NCBI RefSeq assembly: GCF_003664645.1
Contig: NZ_RCHC01000005.1
Location: forward strand, 160,641 to 224,640
Direction: 5' to 3'
Length of the DNA: 64,000 nucleotides
Source: Acinetobacter chengduensis
Lineage (GTDB): Bacteria > Pseudomonadota > Gammaproteobacteria > Pseudomonadales > Moraxellaceae
A model generated the notes under the pieces. It did not search any database. It saw only the letters and a list, made by a program, of their open reading frames with translations, and was not told the origin of the DNA. The position numbers and the translations under genes are program-made. Of the stretch, positions 18,692-29,161 are shown piece after piece (position 1 is the first letter of the stretch; each line of letters opens with the position of its first letter).

Positions 18692-20999
18692 ACTCTTTTT
18701 GTACCCACAATTTGGGTAGCGATTGCAACCTAAAAATGCTCCATAAGGTCCACTAGTTATTTTCCTGAGTCTGCCTTGCCCACATTTTGGACACAACCAT
18801 TCTGCTGGGATATTACTATTAATTGGTTTATGCTCGTCTTGAGGTATATGGATAAACTCCTTAAAAATAGGATCTTTGGTAATTTCTTCAAGAAAAACTG
18901 AATTACGCTCACCAATTAAATAAACTTTTTCCTTTGCACGAGTCAGTGCAACATAGAACAAACGGCGCTCTTCAGCATAGGCATGTGTCTCTGGTTGTGG
19001 TAAGACTAAGTTGATAAGAGGATCATCTTCTTTTTCAGAAGGGAATGCACTATTACCAGTATTTAAGCCTAGAAGGATAACATAGTCTGCCTGTAAGCCT
19101 TTTGATGAGTGAATGGTTTTAAACTCAAAAGTACAATTTCTAAGAAATGGCAAAATACTATCTAAATTAGGTTTATGGTGTTTATAACGACCCAAAATAT
19201 AAATGGATTTTTTCTTGCCTGAGCCTGTATTGGCATTATTAATTTCCATAATGGTTTTAGTCAGGTATTCGTTAATTTCCTGAGTTTTTGTTAAAAAGTT
19301 TATTTCAACCACTTTACTACTGGTCTTATCAACGGCGTTGACGATTTTTTGAAGTTGAGATTTATTTTTTTGGATAAAGCCACTGGCAACATTGGCGATA
19401 CCCTGATTGGAGCGGAAAGTCTGGGTAAGCTGTGTTTGTTTGGTATAACCAAAGACCCTTTCAAACTGTGTGAAAATACTGATGTCTGAACCTGCAAAGC
19501 GGTATATAGCTTGCCAATCATCCCCAACACAAAACAGTTTTGCTTCCGGTACCTGATTCAATAAGGACAGAATGAGTCTAGCTCTAGCCTGTGATGTATC
19601 CTGAAACTCATCCACGATAATAAGCTTGAAAGGGCTTTTGTATTTCTTTTCATTAATTAACTGAGCAGACTCAATCAGCAGGTCATCAAAATCGTATTCT
19701 TTCTTAATTTTTAAGAACTGGTCATATTCTTGGTAAACCTTAGAAAATAACTGTAAAAAAAGACTCTCACGTAGGCTGAGGGATGGTTTAGCTAATAGGC
19801 TGGTAATATTAGCTTGATTAGACTTGTAATGACTTAAAAAACTTGCATAAAGATCATTCGCATCATATTCATAAATAGACTGTGCCTTGGCGTTAATCTC
19901 AGCGAGACTGCGTGGCTTAAATACCTGTCCCCTTGATTTAAGTTCCTGTTCCAGCTTCTTAAAAATAGCACCCGTAATAAATTCATGAAAGGTTGTACTG
20001 ATTAAATCAGTTTTATACTTTTGATGAGTTTCTGACTTCCATTTCATGTCATCCAAATATTTTTGCCCAAAATGTGCAGGTGTTTTGCCATATTGGTCTA
20101 CAGCATAATGTTCTAGATATAGATTTATTTCAGGCAGGTAAAAATCAGGCTTATATTGGCGGTGGGCTTCATCAGCTGTTTGATGCTCATAGTTTCTTTC
20201 GTATTGATAAGGAACTCCTTGGCTATATAACCAGTTGGCTATTGCTTTTTCGCCATGGGATTTAACAATCTCTCCCTGATAGGTTTCGAAGCCATCCTTG
20301 AATCTGTCAAATGATCGTTTCTGTGCCTTTTCCCAATCATTTCTAGTCTTAAAAGCAAAAGGGGACAACGGGGCTCTTAAATAAGCAGTTTTAAATAAAA
20401 GATACTTTTCCTGAAAGTCTGGGTCTGTTTCGATTAATTGTTGAATAATCCGATTCAGGAGGGCTTGAGGCTTTCCTGCATCGTTGGATACAGATGGGCT
20501 TTTACCTGTTGCTTTTCCAATGACCTTAACACCAAATTTATGGAAATTAAGTGCTTCAACATTAGTATCAAAATTGGAGAGAATATCCTTTAGCCTAAAG
20601 TTAATACGTTCACTCAGTTCTTCACCTGCATTTTTATTGAATGCCAGAACAAGAATCTCTTCGGGTTTATAGAGTCCGGTTAATAGGGCATATCCCACTT
20701 TTCCAACAATCGTTGATGTTTTCCCCGAACCCGCCGCAGCAACCAATAAGTTGCGGTCTTCAAAGATGATGGAGGAAACCCGTTGTTCATTAGTTAGTGG
20801 CGTACTCTCTACCTGATCGAAAAATTGCTTAAAAGCTTTTAACTCACTTTCAACGAAGCGTTTATTTTTGGTATCAATAGCGTAGTTTGCCTGAATCGAT
20901 AGTTCAATAAATTGTTGAAGTTGTTCAAATTGATTTTGTAATACTGGCTCAAATGCAAAAGAGCTATCCCGTTGAATGAGACTGCCAAATTGTTCTACT
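18677..20999 (-). pseudogene. helD: Helicase IV-like UvrD/Rep superfamily 1 helicase, C-terminal part (split by IS3 element)
   Basis: The main body of a HelD-like 3'-5' DNA helicase. In order: NEQRV Q-motif region, Walker A AAAGSGKTST just below 20744, an inserted PD-(D/E)XK-like segment (KPDFYLPEINLYLEHY near 20110-20160), Walker B VDEFQDTSQ near 19600, DDWQAIYRF motif III, motif VI VALTRAKEKV near 18930, and a C-terminal topoisomerase-type zinc ribbon with two Cys pairs (CPKC and CNRYPNC). The frame is open to the IS boundary at 20999 and continues, after exact removal of the IS, into 22309-22637. The shorter product starting at TTG 20746 would lack the N-terminal domain. Confidence 0.85.
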
Positions 21000-21049
21000 T
21001 GAACCGTACCGGGTTTGTCGGAGAGTCAATATTCTGAGAGACTATCCCG

Positions 21050-21367
21050 ATGACAAAATTAAAATATGCCCCTGAAATCAGAGAAAGAGCGGTTCAATTA
21101 TTGATTGAATCTGAAAAAGATTATCCATCGAATTGGGCTGCGATCACCGCTATTGCTCCCAAGATAGGTTGTACTCCTGAAACACTACGTGTTTGGTATC
21201 AAAAATATTTAGATAAACTAAATCCAGTTAAAGTACAGCAGCTTTCAGACCAAGAACGTATCAAACAACTCGAACGCGAAAATAAAGAACTGCAACGCGC
21301 CAATGAGATTCTACGTAAAGCAGCCGCTTTTTTCGCCCAGGCGGAACTCGACCGCCCACACAAATAA
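21050..21367 (+). CDS. IS3-family transposase OrfA (HTH subunit)
   Basis: 105 residues: an HTH domain (about 8-58; IRERAVQLL ... CTPETLRVWYQKY) and a leucine-zipper region (about 65-95; QERIKQLERENKELQRANEI). A T-run followed by C (21328-21334) near the 3' end is a possible -1 slippery site producing the OrfAB transposase. The stop codon shares one base with the OrfB ATG. Confidence 0.93.
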   Translation: MTKLKYAPEIRERAVQLLIESEKDYPSNWAAITAIAPKIGCTPETLRVWYQKYLDKLNPVKVQQLSDQERIKQLERENKELQRANEILRKAAAFFAQAELDRPHK

Positions 21368-22269
21368 TGGTGGATTTTATCCATAATAATAAAGAGCTGT
21401 ACGGAGTCGAGGCGATTTGTAGAATTTTACCGATCGCACCCTCAACCTATTACCGGACTCTAGATCTCTGCGAAAACCCAGAACATCGAGCAAAGCGAGA
21501 TCTACATGACTTGCATCATGCTGAACAAATTAAACGAATTTGGAAGGAAAGTTCAGGTCGATATGGTGTACGTAAAGTTTGGCAAAAACTGAAACGTGAA
21601 GGCTATATTATTGCACGCTGTACAGTTGCTCGATTGATGCAAAAGCTAGGTATACAAGGTGTTTGGCGAGGTAAGAATAAACAAACTACCCATAGCCGAG
21701 ATGATCAAAAACGAGCAGATGACTTGGTGAAACGCAATTTTAGTGCTGATCACCCTGACCAGCTGTGGGTCGCTGACTTTACGTATATTCAAACAAATTC
21801 AGGCTGGGTCTATACCGCCTTTATTATTGATGTGTTCTCGCGAGCAATTGTTGGATGGAAAGTATCAACACGGATGAATACAGACATGGTGCTCGATGCA
21901 CTGGAGCAAGCATTGCATGATCGAGGCATGCCAAAGAACGTGATTCATCATAGTGACAGAGGTGTGCAATATCTTTCCATTCGTTATACCAATCGTTTAG
22001 AAGCAGCAAATTTACGAGCATCAGTCGGTACGACCGGTGATTCATACGATAATGCTTTGGCTGAAACAGTGAATGGCTTATACAAAACAGAGGTGATTGA
22101 ATATTTAAAAGCAGATTGGCAAGGTTTAGCGGATGTACAACTTGCGACATTAAATTGGGTAGATTGGTTCAATAAAGAGCGTGTACATAGTGCACTAGGT
22201 TATGTGCCACCTTTTGATTTTGAAGCAATGTACTATGATAAAATTAATCCGTTAGGTCAGGTGGCCTAA
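21367..22269 (+). CDS. IS3-family transposase OrfB (DDE integrase)
   Basis: 300 residues with a helical HTH_21 region (about 45-105) and an rve integrase core. The DDE triad is visible as D in LWVADFTYI, D in HHSDRGVQY, and E in DNALAETVNGLYKTE. Full length and apparently functional; normally expressed as an OrfAB fusion by frameshifting. Confidence 0.93.
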   Translation: MVDFIHNNKELYGVEAICRILPIAPSTYYRTLDLCENPEHRAKRDLHDLHHAEQIKRIWKESSGRYGVRKVWQKLKREGYIIARCTVARLMQKLGIQGVWRGKNKQTTHSRDDQKRADDLVKRNFSADHPDQLWVADFTYIQTNSGWVYTAFIIDVFSRAIVGWKVSTRMNTDMVLDALEQALHDRGMPKNVIHHSDRGVQYLSIRYTNRLEAANLRASVGTTGDSYDNALAETVNGLYKTEVIEYLKADWQGLADVQLATLNWVDWFNKERVHSALGYVPPFDFEAMYYDKINPLGQVA

Positions 22270-22308
22270 CTTAAATAAAAAAGTCTCCGACAAACCCGGT
22301 ACGGTTCA

Positions 22309-22745
22309 ACTAGGGCTTTGGATCTTTGTGATAAATCTGATCTAAACAGGTTGCATAGACGATAGGATAGGTAAAGTTTTTGTTGGATAAAATTTTGGTA
22401 TTCTCTTAAAAATGGTTTTAAAGTTTCCTTAATTTTTTCAGCATTTCTTTTATTTCTTAGGAATTCTGCATCATGAAGAAGCGCGATTTGAAACTCTTCA
22501 ACTTGTGTGTTGAATATACCTTTGAACTGAAAATTTTGATCGAGCGTTTCCAGTGTTAATGATGACCATATCCAACCTTTCTGAATATGTGTTTCTAGCA
22601 CTTGTTCAGGATTAAGCTTAATGGTTTTGGTATCCAACTCAAGTATCAGCTCAGGAAAAATATAATTGATTCGCCATTTGGTGGAACCTGCAAAGATGTA
22701 GCTGAGTAAACTTGGTCGAATATCCAGATGGTTTAAAAAGATTTT
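22309..22745 (-). pseudogene. helD: Helicase IV-like gene, N-terminal part, upstream of the IS3 element
   Basis: The frame read leftward from about 22745 encodes the HelD N-terminal region (IRPSLLSYIFAGS ... LETHIQKGWIWSSLTLETL ... LSYRLCNLF). It reaches the IS at 22308. Joining 22309 to 20996, keeping one copy of the ACT duplication, stays in frame and yields KALVEQFGSLIQRD. No ATG or GTG lies between the upstream stop (22746-22748) and conserved coding; the only usual start is TTG at 22637. The original 5' end may already have been lost or may use an atypical codon. Confidence 0.75.
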
Positions 22746-23169
22746 TTAATAGTTAAAGATTTATAGTTAATTATAGAGTTTACAGAAAATTGATTCAGCC
22801 TTTTTTTATGATTTTAACATCATTGGATAAACTTATCGTTATTTTTGTAGATTTACATAAACAATAGCGAGTTGAAGAGGGGGGCTTTTGGAATTTTTTT
22901 AATAAATTAGATAATTAATGAGTAGTGTTTATACACCTGAATGAAAGTAAGATTTATAAGTTTCTTAGACAGAGTTTAGTTTAATCTCTGCAAACGAACA
23001 TGTTGTTCTGCGAAAGTAGTACATTATTAAGTTGAAAGTTATTTAATTATAATAAGAAACCATGAATTTGGCATTGCTTTCTAATAAAATTGAACATCAT
23101 TTTTAGGTTATAATTTTATCGGTAAATAACAATGAGCCGATGGCGCAGAATGGTTATACAGAGAGAATT
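22746..23169. other. Non-coding gap upstream of the ABC-3C operon
   Basis: About 420 AT-rich bases with no supported gene. A TATAAT at about 23105-23115 is a reasonable -10 for the following operon, but I find no well-spaced -35. Nothing else stands out. Confidence 0.4.
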
Positions 23170-24222
23170 ATGGGTGTTATTGTTCGTATCCTCAAAGCAA
23201 ATCATGGAGATTGTTTCTTAGTTAGCCATGAGAGCGAATCAAGTGTTTTTAATATATTAATTGATGGTGGACCATCAACTACTTTCAAGTATGGTCCTAG
23301 ACAACGCTATTCAGGGGCGCTGTGTAATGTTCTTGATGATCTAAAAAAGAAGGGACAGCACATTGATTTAGCTATTTTAACTCATATCGATGATGACCAT
23401 ATACATGGCCTAATCAAAGCTTTTGAAAAACCTGATTATCTTGCTCAAATGGTCAAACTGATCTGGTTCAATTCATCTAGATTGATTACAAATAGTTTTG
23501 ACGCTTCAGAGATCCCTGAAAATAATATTTTATTGGCTGGTAATTCTCCCCAAACGAGTGTGCAACAAGGCAAGGATCTTGAAACTTTACTTGATGAGAT
23601 TGAGTGTGTACGCGCACCACTTATCATGGCAGGGCAAGTCTATAATTTAGGCCCATTCACTTTGAGAGTATTGTCACCTGAACGAAGTCAACTTGAGCGA
23701 CTCTTACATAAGTGGCCAACCGAAGTTGAATTAGGTGCAACCTCATCGTATGACAATGATTACAGTCTTTCATTAAGCGAGATATGGGCAGAGGATAAGT
23801 TTGTCTCAGACCCGTCTATTTATAATGGGAGCTCTATTGCATTTCTTCTTGAATCTGATGGCAGAAAAATGCTATTCCTCGGAGATGCACATGATCAAGT
23901 TGTTGCAGATAATATAAAAGCATTAGGTTACAGCGATACAAATAAGCTTAAACTTGATCTCGTGAAGATTTCACACCATGGTAGCCAGTACAATACGAGT
24001 TGCGAAACTCTTTCACTTCTAGATTCACCATGCTACGTGATTTCCACCGATGGGTCAAAACATGGTCTTCCTAATAAAAGGACTATTGCGAGGATACTCA
24101 AAGTTACAAATGGTAAGATTGTCTTTAATTATAGTCATGTAATTGCGTCATTACTTTTGCCAGGTGAAGTCGATGACTTTGCTTCTCGACTAGAGGGACT
24201 TGATAGTGAGATCAGGTTATGA
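23170..24222 (+). CDS. Metallo-beta-lactamase-fold hydrolase of an ABC three-component system
   Basis: About 350 residues, ComEC/RNase J-like MBL fold. The metal motif is THIDDDHIHG near 23380-23410. Further MBL signatures are LFLGDAH near 23875 and KISHHGSQYNTS near 23965-24000. I prefer ATG 23170 (GAGAGA at 23161-23166) over in-frame ATG 23140. It overlaps the protease gene by ATGA (24219-24222). MBL proteins are a known fourth member of ABC-3C conflict systems. The substrate, nucleic acid or cyclic nucleotide, is not evident. Confidence 0.85.
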   Translation: MGVIVRILKANHGDCFLVSHESESSVFNILIDGGPSTTFKYGPRQRYSGALCNVLDDLKKKGQHIDLAILTHIDDDHIHGLIKAFEKPDYLAQMVKLIWFNSSRLITNSFDASEIPENNILLAGNSPQTSVQQGKDLETLLDEIECVRAPLIMAGQVYNLGPFTLRVLSPERSQLERLLHKWPTEVELGATSSYDNDYSLSLSEIWAEDKFVSDPSIYNGSSIAFLLESDGRKMLFLGDAHDQVVADNIKALGYSDTNKLKLDLVKISHHGSQYNTSCETLSLLDSPCYVISTDGSKHGLPNKRTIARILKVTNGKIVFNYSHVIASLLLPGEVDDFASRLEGLDSEIRL

Positions 24223-25517
24223 CAGTTTCCGAATTAATCCAATCTTACTGTGTCAAGGTTAATGGGGGGAGTGGTGTACTCGTCAATGCCATGACACTAG
24301 AGTACTCCTACGTTCTAACAGCAGCTCATGTACTTGATGGTATTACAGTTCATGAGGTTTTTGACTATCAAGGTAAACCTGTTGAAGTTTTAGAAGTGCT
24401 CAGACATGTTGAACCCTTCGTTCCTGAAACATTATCAAATGATTATGCAATTTTAAAAGTTAGTTTTCAGACACATGTAACACAAAAAATATTTACTGCG
24501 GAGGAGTTACCACATCGCGCAGACTTAACGTTAGTTGGATATCCAAAGTTAGAAAGGACTAGTCAAACCCCAATAAAGTTTTATGGCGGGCATATGACCA
24601 ATGTGAATGATCATCTTATTTTTTTCACAATTGACGGTATCCCAAGTAGGCCTGAAATCGAAGGGATGTCTGGTGGAGGTACTTACTTCCACCAAGATGG
24701 GCTAGTATTTCTCACTGGTGTTGAATTCAGAATGGATGCAAGTGAAGAAGATCAGCAATTTGGTCGAGTACAATGTCATAGTTTATCGAAGTATCATGAA
24801 ATCATAAAAATACATAAATGTGCACCAATGATTCCTGCTCATCTGGAATGCTTTTCAAGAGTTAGAGAGAAAATATTTGCGTTCAATGTTATTGATCCAG
24901 ACAATATCCGTCATTTGAAAATAGCTTTAGAGAACTTTACTAATTCGCTTATTGATAATGGTATGCCTCCACCATATAAAATTCTAGAAGAATATGGTTC
25001 ACAGCTTTTAGTAGATCCACTGAAATCTGATGAGCTGAATAGTTTAGAGCTATGGGAAGCTTATTTAGAGTTTTTGGTAATTTGTGCACTGATGGATAAT
25101 AGTGGCAAAACGGATGATGTTTATATAGAACGTCTAGGGCGAAAGCGCAGGTTAATGTATACCAGTAGTAGTGATAACTGGATTAGACGCCTAGAAGAGT
25201 TTCTTAAAGCAGCACGTAGACTTTTGGATGAAAATGGTACGTTAATTATTGCATCACCAGATGCAGCGGCAAGAACACTTCCACCAGATTTTCAACTAAA
25301 AAAGGTAATAGGTAACATTGCTTTAGTGCCAAATCAGGGCCCACTCGCTCCAATTGATGAAGTTGAAAGTTTGATATATTCAAGCTTTAACTTAAGTCAT
25401 TTACAAGGACTGCGTAAGACTTGCGTAGTTGATATAGAAGATGAATATCAAGTTGTTGCTACAGCTAGGGAACAGTTGCAGTTATTAAAGGATAAGCTTA
25501 ATGAAATTATTAAGTGA
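24219..25517 (+). CDS. Trypsin-like serine protease of an ABC three-component system
   Basis: 432 residues. The N-terminal about 200 form a chymotrypsin/trypsin-like domain with the triad visible: His in VLTAAHVLDG (about residue 35), Asp in SNDYAILKV and Ser in GMSGGG (about residue 153). No signal peptide, so cytoplasmic, as expected for a defence protease. The C-terminal half (about 210-432) is helical and probably docks the ABC-3C complex. It overlaps the middle-component gene by 17 bases. Proteolysis of a self or invader protein when the ATPase is triggered is the likely output; inferred from family context. Confidence 0.85.
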   Translation: MTVSELIQSYCVKVNGGSGVLVNAMTLEYSYVLTAAHVLDGITVHEVFDYQGKPVEVLEVLRHVEPFVPETLSNDYAILKVSFQTHVTQKIFTAEELPHRADLTLVGYPKLERTSQTPIKFYGGHMTNVNDHLIFFTIDGIPSRPEIEGMSGGGTYFHQDGLVFLTGVEFRMDASEEDQQFGRVQCHSLSKYHEIIKIHKCAPMIPAHLECFSRVREKIFAFNVIDPDNIRHLKIALENFTNSLIDNGMPPPYKILEEYGSQLLVDPLKSDELNSLELWEAYLEFLVICALMDNSGKTDDVYIERLGRKRRLMYTSSSDNWIRRLEEFLKAARRLLDENGTLIIASPDAAARTLPPDFQLKKVIGNIALVPNQGPLAPIDEVESLIYSSFNLSHLQGLRKTCVVDIEDEYQVVATAREQLQLLKDKLNEIIK

Positions 25518-26040
25518 ACAAGCTGATTTTCGTGCTCTCTGTGAAGAATATGGAAATATGAGCTTCCATATGTTCTGCTCAAATCATTCCACACAATTTA
25601 TCTCCTGCATAGCGTGTGTATGTGAAAAATCAGAAGATATAGTTGAAAATTGGCAAGCAATTCAAAATTTTATTTCTGTTTACCATCAGCCTTCAGGTAG
25701 TTTAGCAGCTTGGAATGTATATTTAGCATTTGTAACACGTAGTCGTGTTCCCATATGGGAAAAATATCTAATACAAAATAACAAGTTTGTTGCTCGTAAG
25801 ATAATACTTGATGAATACACTGGAGTACCTAGCCCTGAGCAACTAGTGATTGAGTTAGAGAAACAATTATTGGGTTCTGATTTAATGCTCAATCAACGAG
25901 TCGACGAAACTATAGAACCAGTGTTGTCTTTTAGAGAGCATTTCCGTGGTATACCGTTGGATTCTAAAATAGAGTCGAAAGAAAAACGGGCTTTAATAAT
26001 CAATAACCTAATTGAGCTTTTTCATCAGAATGAAAATTAA
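25501..26040 (+). CDS. ABC three-component system middle component 1 (MC1)
   Basis: 179 residues matching middle component 1 as I know the family: about 110 residues ending in SLAAWNVYLAF, the WNxYL signature, then VPIWEKYLIQNNKFVARKIILDE. Middle components link the SMC-like ATPase to the effector in ABC-3C systems. Gene order (effectors, MC1, ATPase) and overlaps with both neighbours support the call. The stop (26038-26040) overlaps the ATPase start by 11 bases. Confidence 0.8.
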   Translation: MKLLSEQADFRALCEEYGNMSFHMFCSNHSTQFISCIACVCEKSEDIVENWQAIQNFISVYHQPSGSLAAWNVYLAFVTRSRVPIWEKYLIQNNKFVARKIILDEYTGVPSPEQLVIELEKQLLGSDLMLNQRVDETIEPVLSFREHFRGIPLDSKIESKEKRALIINNLIELFHQNEN

Positions 26041-29000
26041 AAAAGTTGAAATCGAAGCATTTCGTGCTTACAAAACAAAGGCAGATGGGACTTTTGATTT
26101 TACGAATGAAGGCGATAATCCTTCAAACTTTGTTGCGATCTATGCGCCAAATGGTTTTGGTAAAAGCTCGTTTTACGATGCGGTTGAATGGGCTGTAACC
26201 AACCATTTGGAAAGGCTTGGTGGGGAATATAATAAATCTAACTTTGAAAGGGCTGCTAAGTCTACTAAGCACCCAAATGAAGGTCAAAAAATTCTACGTA
26301 ACAAATACGTTGATAAACAAGTGATTACAAAGGTCGCAGTATCCACAACAAGGCCGATCCCTTTTGAGAATGAACTACCGAAACTTCGTGCGAATGGGCG
26401 GGACTTAAGTTTTGGCGATAACAGTCAACGGAGAAATGAGTTTTTCCGACGTGTCGTTTTGAGCCAGGATGAGATTGATAGATTTCTCAGAGAAGCCAAG
26501 CCGCAAGAGCGATATGCTAAATTCATGGAAAGCTTTGGCGGTGATACTGAAATAGCTCGCAAGGAGCTGTCAGCACTTATCAGCGATAATAATGCAGAGC
26601 TGAGTGTTCTTAATAAGCAATGTCAGTCGCTTATCGAAGAGTTGAAACAACCTATTAATCCTTCTATATTCGAGCATTTCAATTCAGTTGCGGCTGAACT
26701 TAATGCGGCGGGTGAGAATATTATATTACCTGATGAAAAATTTTCATCTCAGAGTGAATATCAACTTAACGCTAGCCTTGTAGCGCGACAGCATGAACTG
26801 AATACGTTGCTCCAAGCGAAAACAAAAACATTAGAAGTGCTGGCGGATAGGTTGGCGAAAATGCCTGAAATAGAGCGCCATATCAACTATCAGGTAGAGC
26901 AAAAACCTCAACTTACTAGGCTATTGAAAGGGGTTGCCGATGCCGATAAGTATCAGATGCTATTCGATTCATACAACAAATGTATGGAGGATCAAAAACA
27001 AGCACATGTGCATCTGACTCGCCTTATTGAAATCGCTGAGAACACAGAGACTTTTTTAATAACTGAGTCACGTCTTCTTGAATTATCAACAATTCAAAAG
27101 GCACTGACCGAAGAACGCTCTAACAGCATTTTTAACCTTACTAGTCTTGAGCAGCAATTAATCGAATTGAACAGCGAACTTAAGATTGCTGACGATAGAG
27201 CTTTGCTATTAAGAAATTCTGTCGACAATGCTGGAGCAGTCTATGTGTTACTTTCAAACCATCGAGCTCAGATTGGTACTCTAAGCCAACAAATTACTGC
27301 TAAAGAAATTACTATTCAGGTAGACAAGATCCAATTAGATGAATTGAATCGCGAGTTAAAAGAGGTCTCCGCATTAAGCATTACATCCAATTTATTATTA
27401 ACTGGAAATGTAGGGGTTTTACTTTTTGATCAAGATAAAATTGAACAATTGAGAAGATGTCAGGCTGACCTTGATTTGATCGAAGTGCATAATCAGGCTC
27501 TCTCTGCCACTCAGAAAGCCTTAACTGAGCAGATGGAACAGCACGAGCAACTGGTTGCCATAGGTTTAGATTATCTTGCTGTACAGCCGTCTCATATTTG
27601 TCCTTTATGTACAACTCATCATTCATCTACAGAGACTTTGCTAGAAAAGGTTACGAGCCAAAATCTGATGTCTGAATTGAGTTTAGAAAATTCCAAAAAG
27701 CTTTCACTTTCCTTCATGCGCCAAAAAGAACTCAGAGAAGCAATACAAGCGATTACTGAGCAAGCAGTTGAAGCTCAGGTTCAGCAGCTCGGTAGTCTAC
27801 ATAAAAAGCTCACTGAAGTTAGCGAAAGACATGCTCAAGCAGTGTTTGAGAAATCTACCTTAGAGGCAGAATGCAATACCTTAGAAGTTGGAATAACTGA
27901 GCTGGAAAAGTTAGTTTGGGGGCTTTCAAATGATGAACTAGTATCTCGAGTCGAGACAGAGCTTAGCCAACTTGCGACAAAACGCTTTAATCTGCTTGAG
28001 CGTCAAGCTGAATTGTCTAATCAAGTTCAATCAGTAACTACATGGATCAAATCTAAAGATTCTGAGTTGTGTGCATTAATTTCTGAAAGTGAGAGAAAAA
28101 GTAGTGAACATGTCTACGTTACAATTAAGACATACCTAAATGAAAATGCTATTGCTGCGTCAGAGCTCAAAAAGCATTGTGAGACTAAGAAAATCGAGTT
28201 TGATACAGAGGTACTCAAATATAAAGATGCTTGTGAATCCCTAGCTAGCCAATGTAACTTGTTGAAGCAGGAAATGATGGCTGATGGTACATGGATGGAT
28301 TTTGCTAATTTAAAACTGCAGAAGGTTAATTTGGAAGTAAGTTTTACTCGTTCCCAAACGGCTGTAAACAGTTTTTATGAGAGCTTATCCGATATTATTA
28401 TCGTTCAGCCTGAAGATACTGTGGAGAAAGTCAAAGGGATTATAACAGGAGCAATTGAAGATTGTCGGCTCCAGACTCAAGAGCTTAATAAGTTGTTAAA
28501 TAGTATTAAGTTGCTCCTAGAGCTTATGGTTTCATTTAAGCCCTATATTAAACGTATTTCTCTTCAGGAGGAGTTTACCAACGTAGAGAAGCTGCTTGAG
28601 CAACGCAATCGAGTCGATGTGGCTCTGAAAGAAGAAAGGGATAAAATTGTAGATAGCCTAAAAATGCTTATTAATAACTTTTTTTATGAAGATCTTATTA
28701 ATTCAATTTACAGGAAAATAGACCCGCATCCTGCCTTTAAAAAAGTGGAGTTCAGAGCAGACTTTGATTCCGATAAACCAGGTCTAAATATTGTGGTTAG
28801 CGATGGGGCTGGAGGGTTGATATCTCCGATCCTTTATTTCAGTGCTGCTCAAACAAATATTCTTAGTTTGAGTGTATTTCTTGCGAATGCGCTTCATGCG
28901 AAGGATGATGAAGGTAATCCCATTAACGTTATTCTGATTGATGATCCAATCCAATCAATGGACTCTATTAACATACTTTCGACAATTGATCTCCTCCGAA

Positions 29001-29161
29001 GTATTTGCTTACAGTTTGACAAACAAATCATTATTTCAACGCATGATGAAAACTTTTTTAAATTACTTCAACGCAAAATTCCGACACAAATTTTGGGATC
29101 AAAGTTCTTGCAATTGGAAAAGTTTGGTGTTGTCGTTTCAGTCGATTCGTTCGTCAACTAG
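26030..29161 (+). CDS. SMC/Rad50-like ABC ATPase of an ABC three-component system
   Basis: 1043 residues starting MKIKKVEIEAFRAYK. Walker A PNGFGKSS is at residues 40-47. Long coiled coils (about 190-500 and 550-880) are joined by a CPLC zinc-hook motif (Cys524, Cys527). The signature-like FSAAQTNILSLSVF lies near 28840, and Walker B LIDDP is at 969-973. I chose ATG 26030 over an in-frame TTG at 26012 because the ATPase strand begins there and it overlaps MC1 by 11 bases. It is the sensor or motor of the module, presumably engaging DNA. The zinc hook shows direct kinship to Rad50-type dimerisation. Confidence 0.9.
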   Translation: MKIKKVEIEAFRAYKTKADGTFDFTNEGDNPSNFVAIYAPNGFGKSSFYDAVEWAVTNHLERLGGEYNKSNFERAAKSTKHPNEGQKILRNKYVDKQVITKVAVSTTRPIPFENELPKLRANGRDLSFGDNSQRRNEFFRRVVLSQDEIDRFLREAKPQERYAKFMESFGGDTEIARKELSALISDNNAELSVLNKQCQSLIEELKQPINPSIFEHFNSVAAELNAAGENIILPDEKFSSQSEYQLNASLVARQHELNTLLQAKTKTLEVLADRLAKMPEIERHINYQVEQKPQLTRLLKGVADADKYQMLFDSYNKCMEDQKQAHVHLTRLIEIAENTETFLITESRLLELSTIQKALTEERSNSIFNLTSLEQQLIELNSELKIADDRALLLRNSVDNAGAVYVLLSNHRAQIGTLSQQITAKEITIQVDKIQLDELNRELKEVSALSITSNLLLTGNVGVLLFDQDKIEQLRRCQADLDLIEVHNQALSATQKALTEQMEQHEQLVAIGLDYLAVQPSHICPLCTTHHSSTETLLEKVTSQNLMSELSLENSKKLSLSFMRQKELREAIQAITEQAVEAQVQQLGSLHKKLTEVSERHAQAVFEKSTLEAECNTLEVGITELEKLVWGLSNDELVSRVETELSQLATKRFNLLERQAELSNQVQSVTTWIKSKDSELCALISESERKSSEHVYVTIKTYLNENAIAASELKKHCETKKIEFDTEVLKYKDACESLASQCNLLKQEMMADGTWMDFANLKLQKVNLEVSFTRSQTAVNSFYESLSDIIIVQPEDTVEKVKGIITGAIEDCRLQTQELNKLLNSIKLLLELMVSFKPYIKRISLQEEFTNVEKLLEQRNRVDVALKEERDKIVDSLKMLINNFFYEDLINSIYRKIDPHPAFKKVEFRADFDSDKPGLNIVVSDGAGGLISPILYFSAAQTNILSLSVFLANALHAKDDEGNPINVILIDDPIQSMDSINILSTIDLLRSICLQFDKQIIISTHDENFFKLLQRKIPTQILGSKFLQLEKFGVVVSVDSFVN

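Larger units (their letters stand above)
21000..22308 (+). mobile_element. IS3-family insertion sequence (IS51-group-like), 1309 bp
   Basis: Ends begin TGAACCGTACCGGG; the left (from 21000) and right (to 22308) termini are perfect inverted repeats for about 25 bp. A 3-bp target duplication, ACT, lies at 20997-20999 and 22309-22311. Two overlapping genes encode OrfA and OrfB. Intact ends, intact genes and a clean duplication indicate a recent insertion into the helicase gene, opposite to its direction. Confidence 0.95.

Noticed and set aside
26012..26030. Upstream TTG start for the ABC-3C ATPase
   Set aside because: The conserved ATPase strand begins at ATG 26030, which also overlaps the MC1 gene in the usual way.
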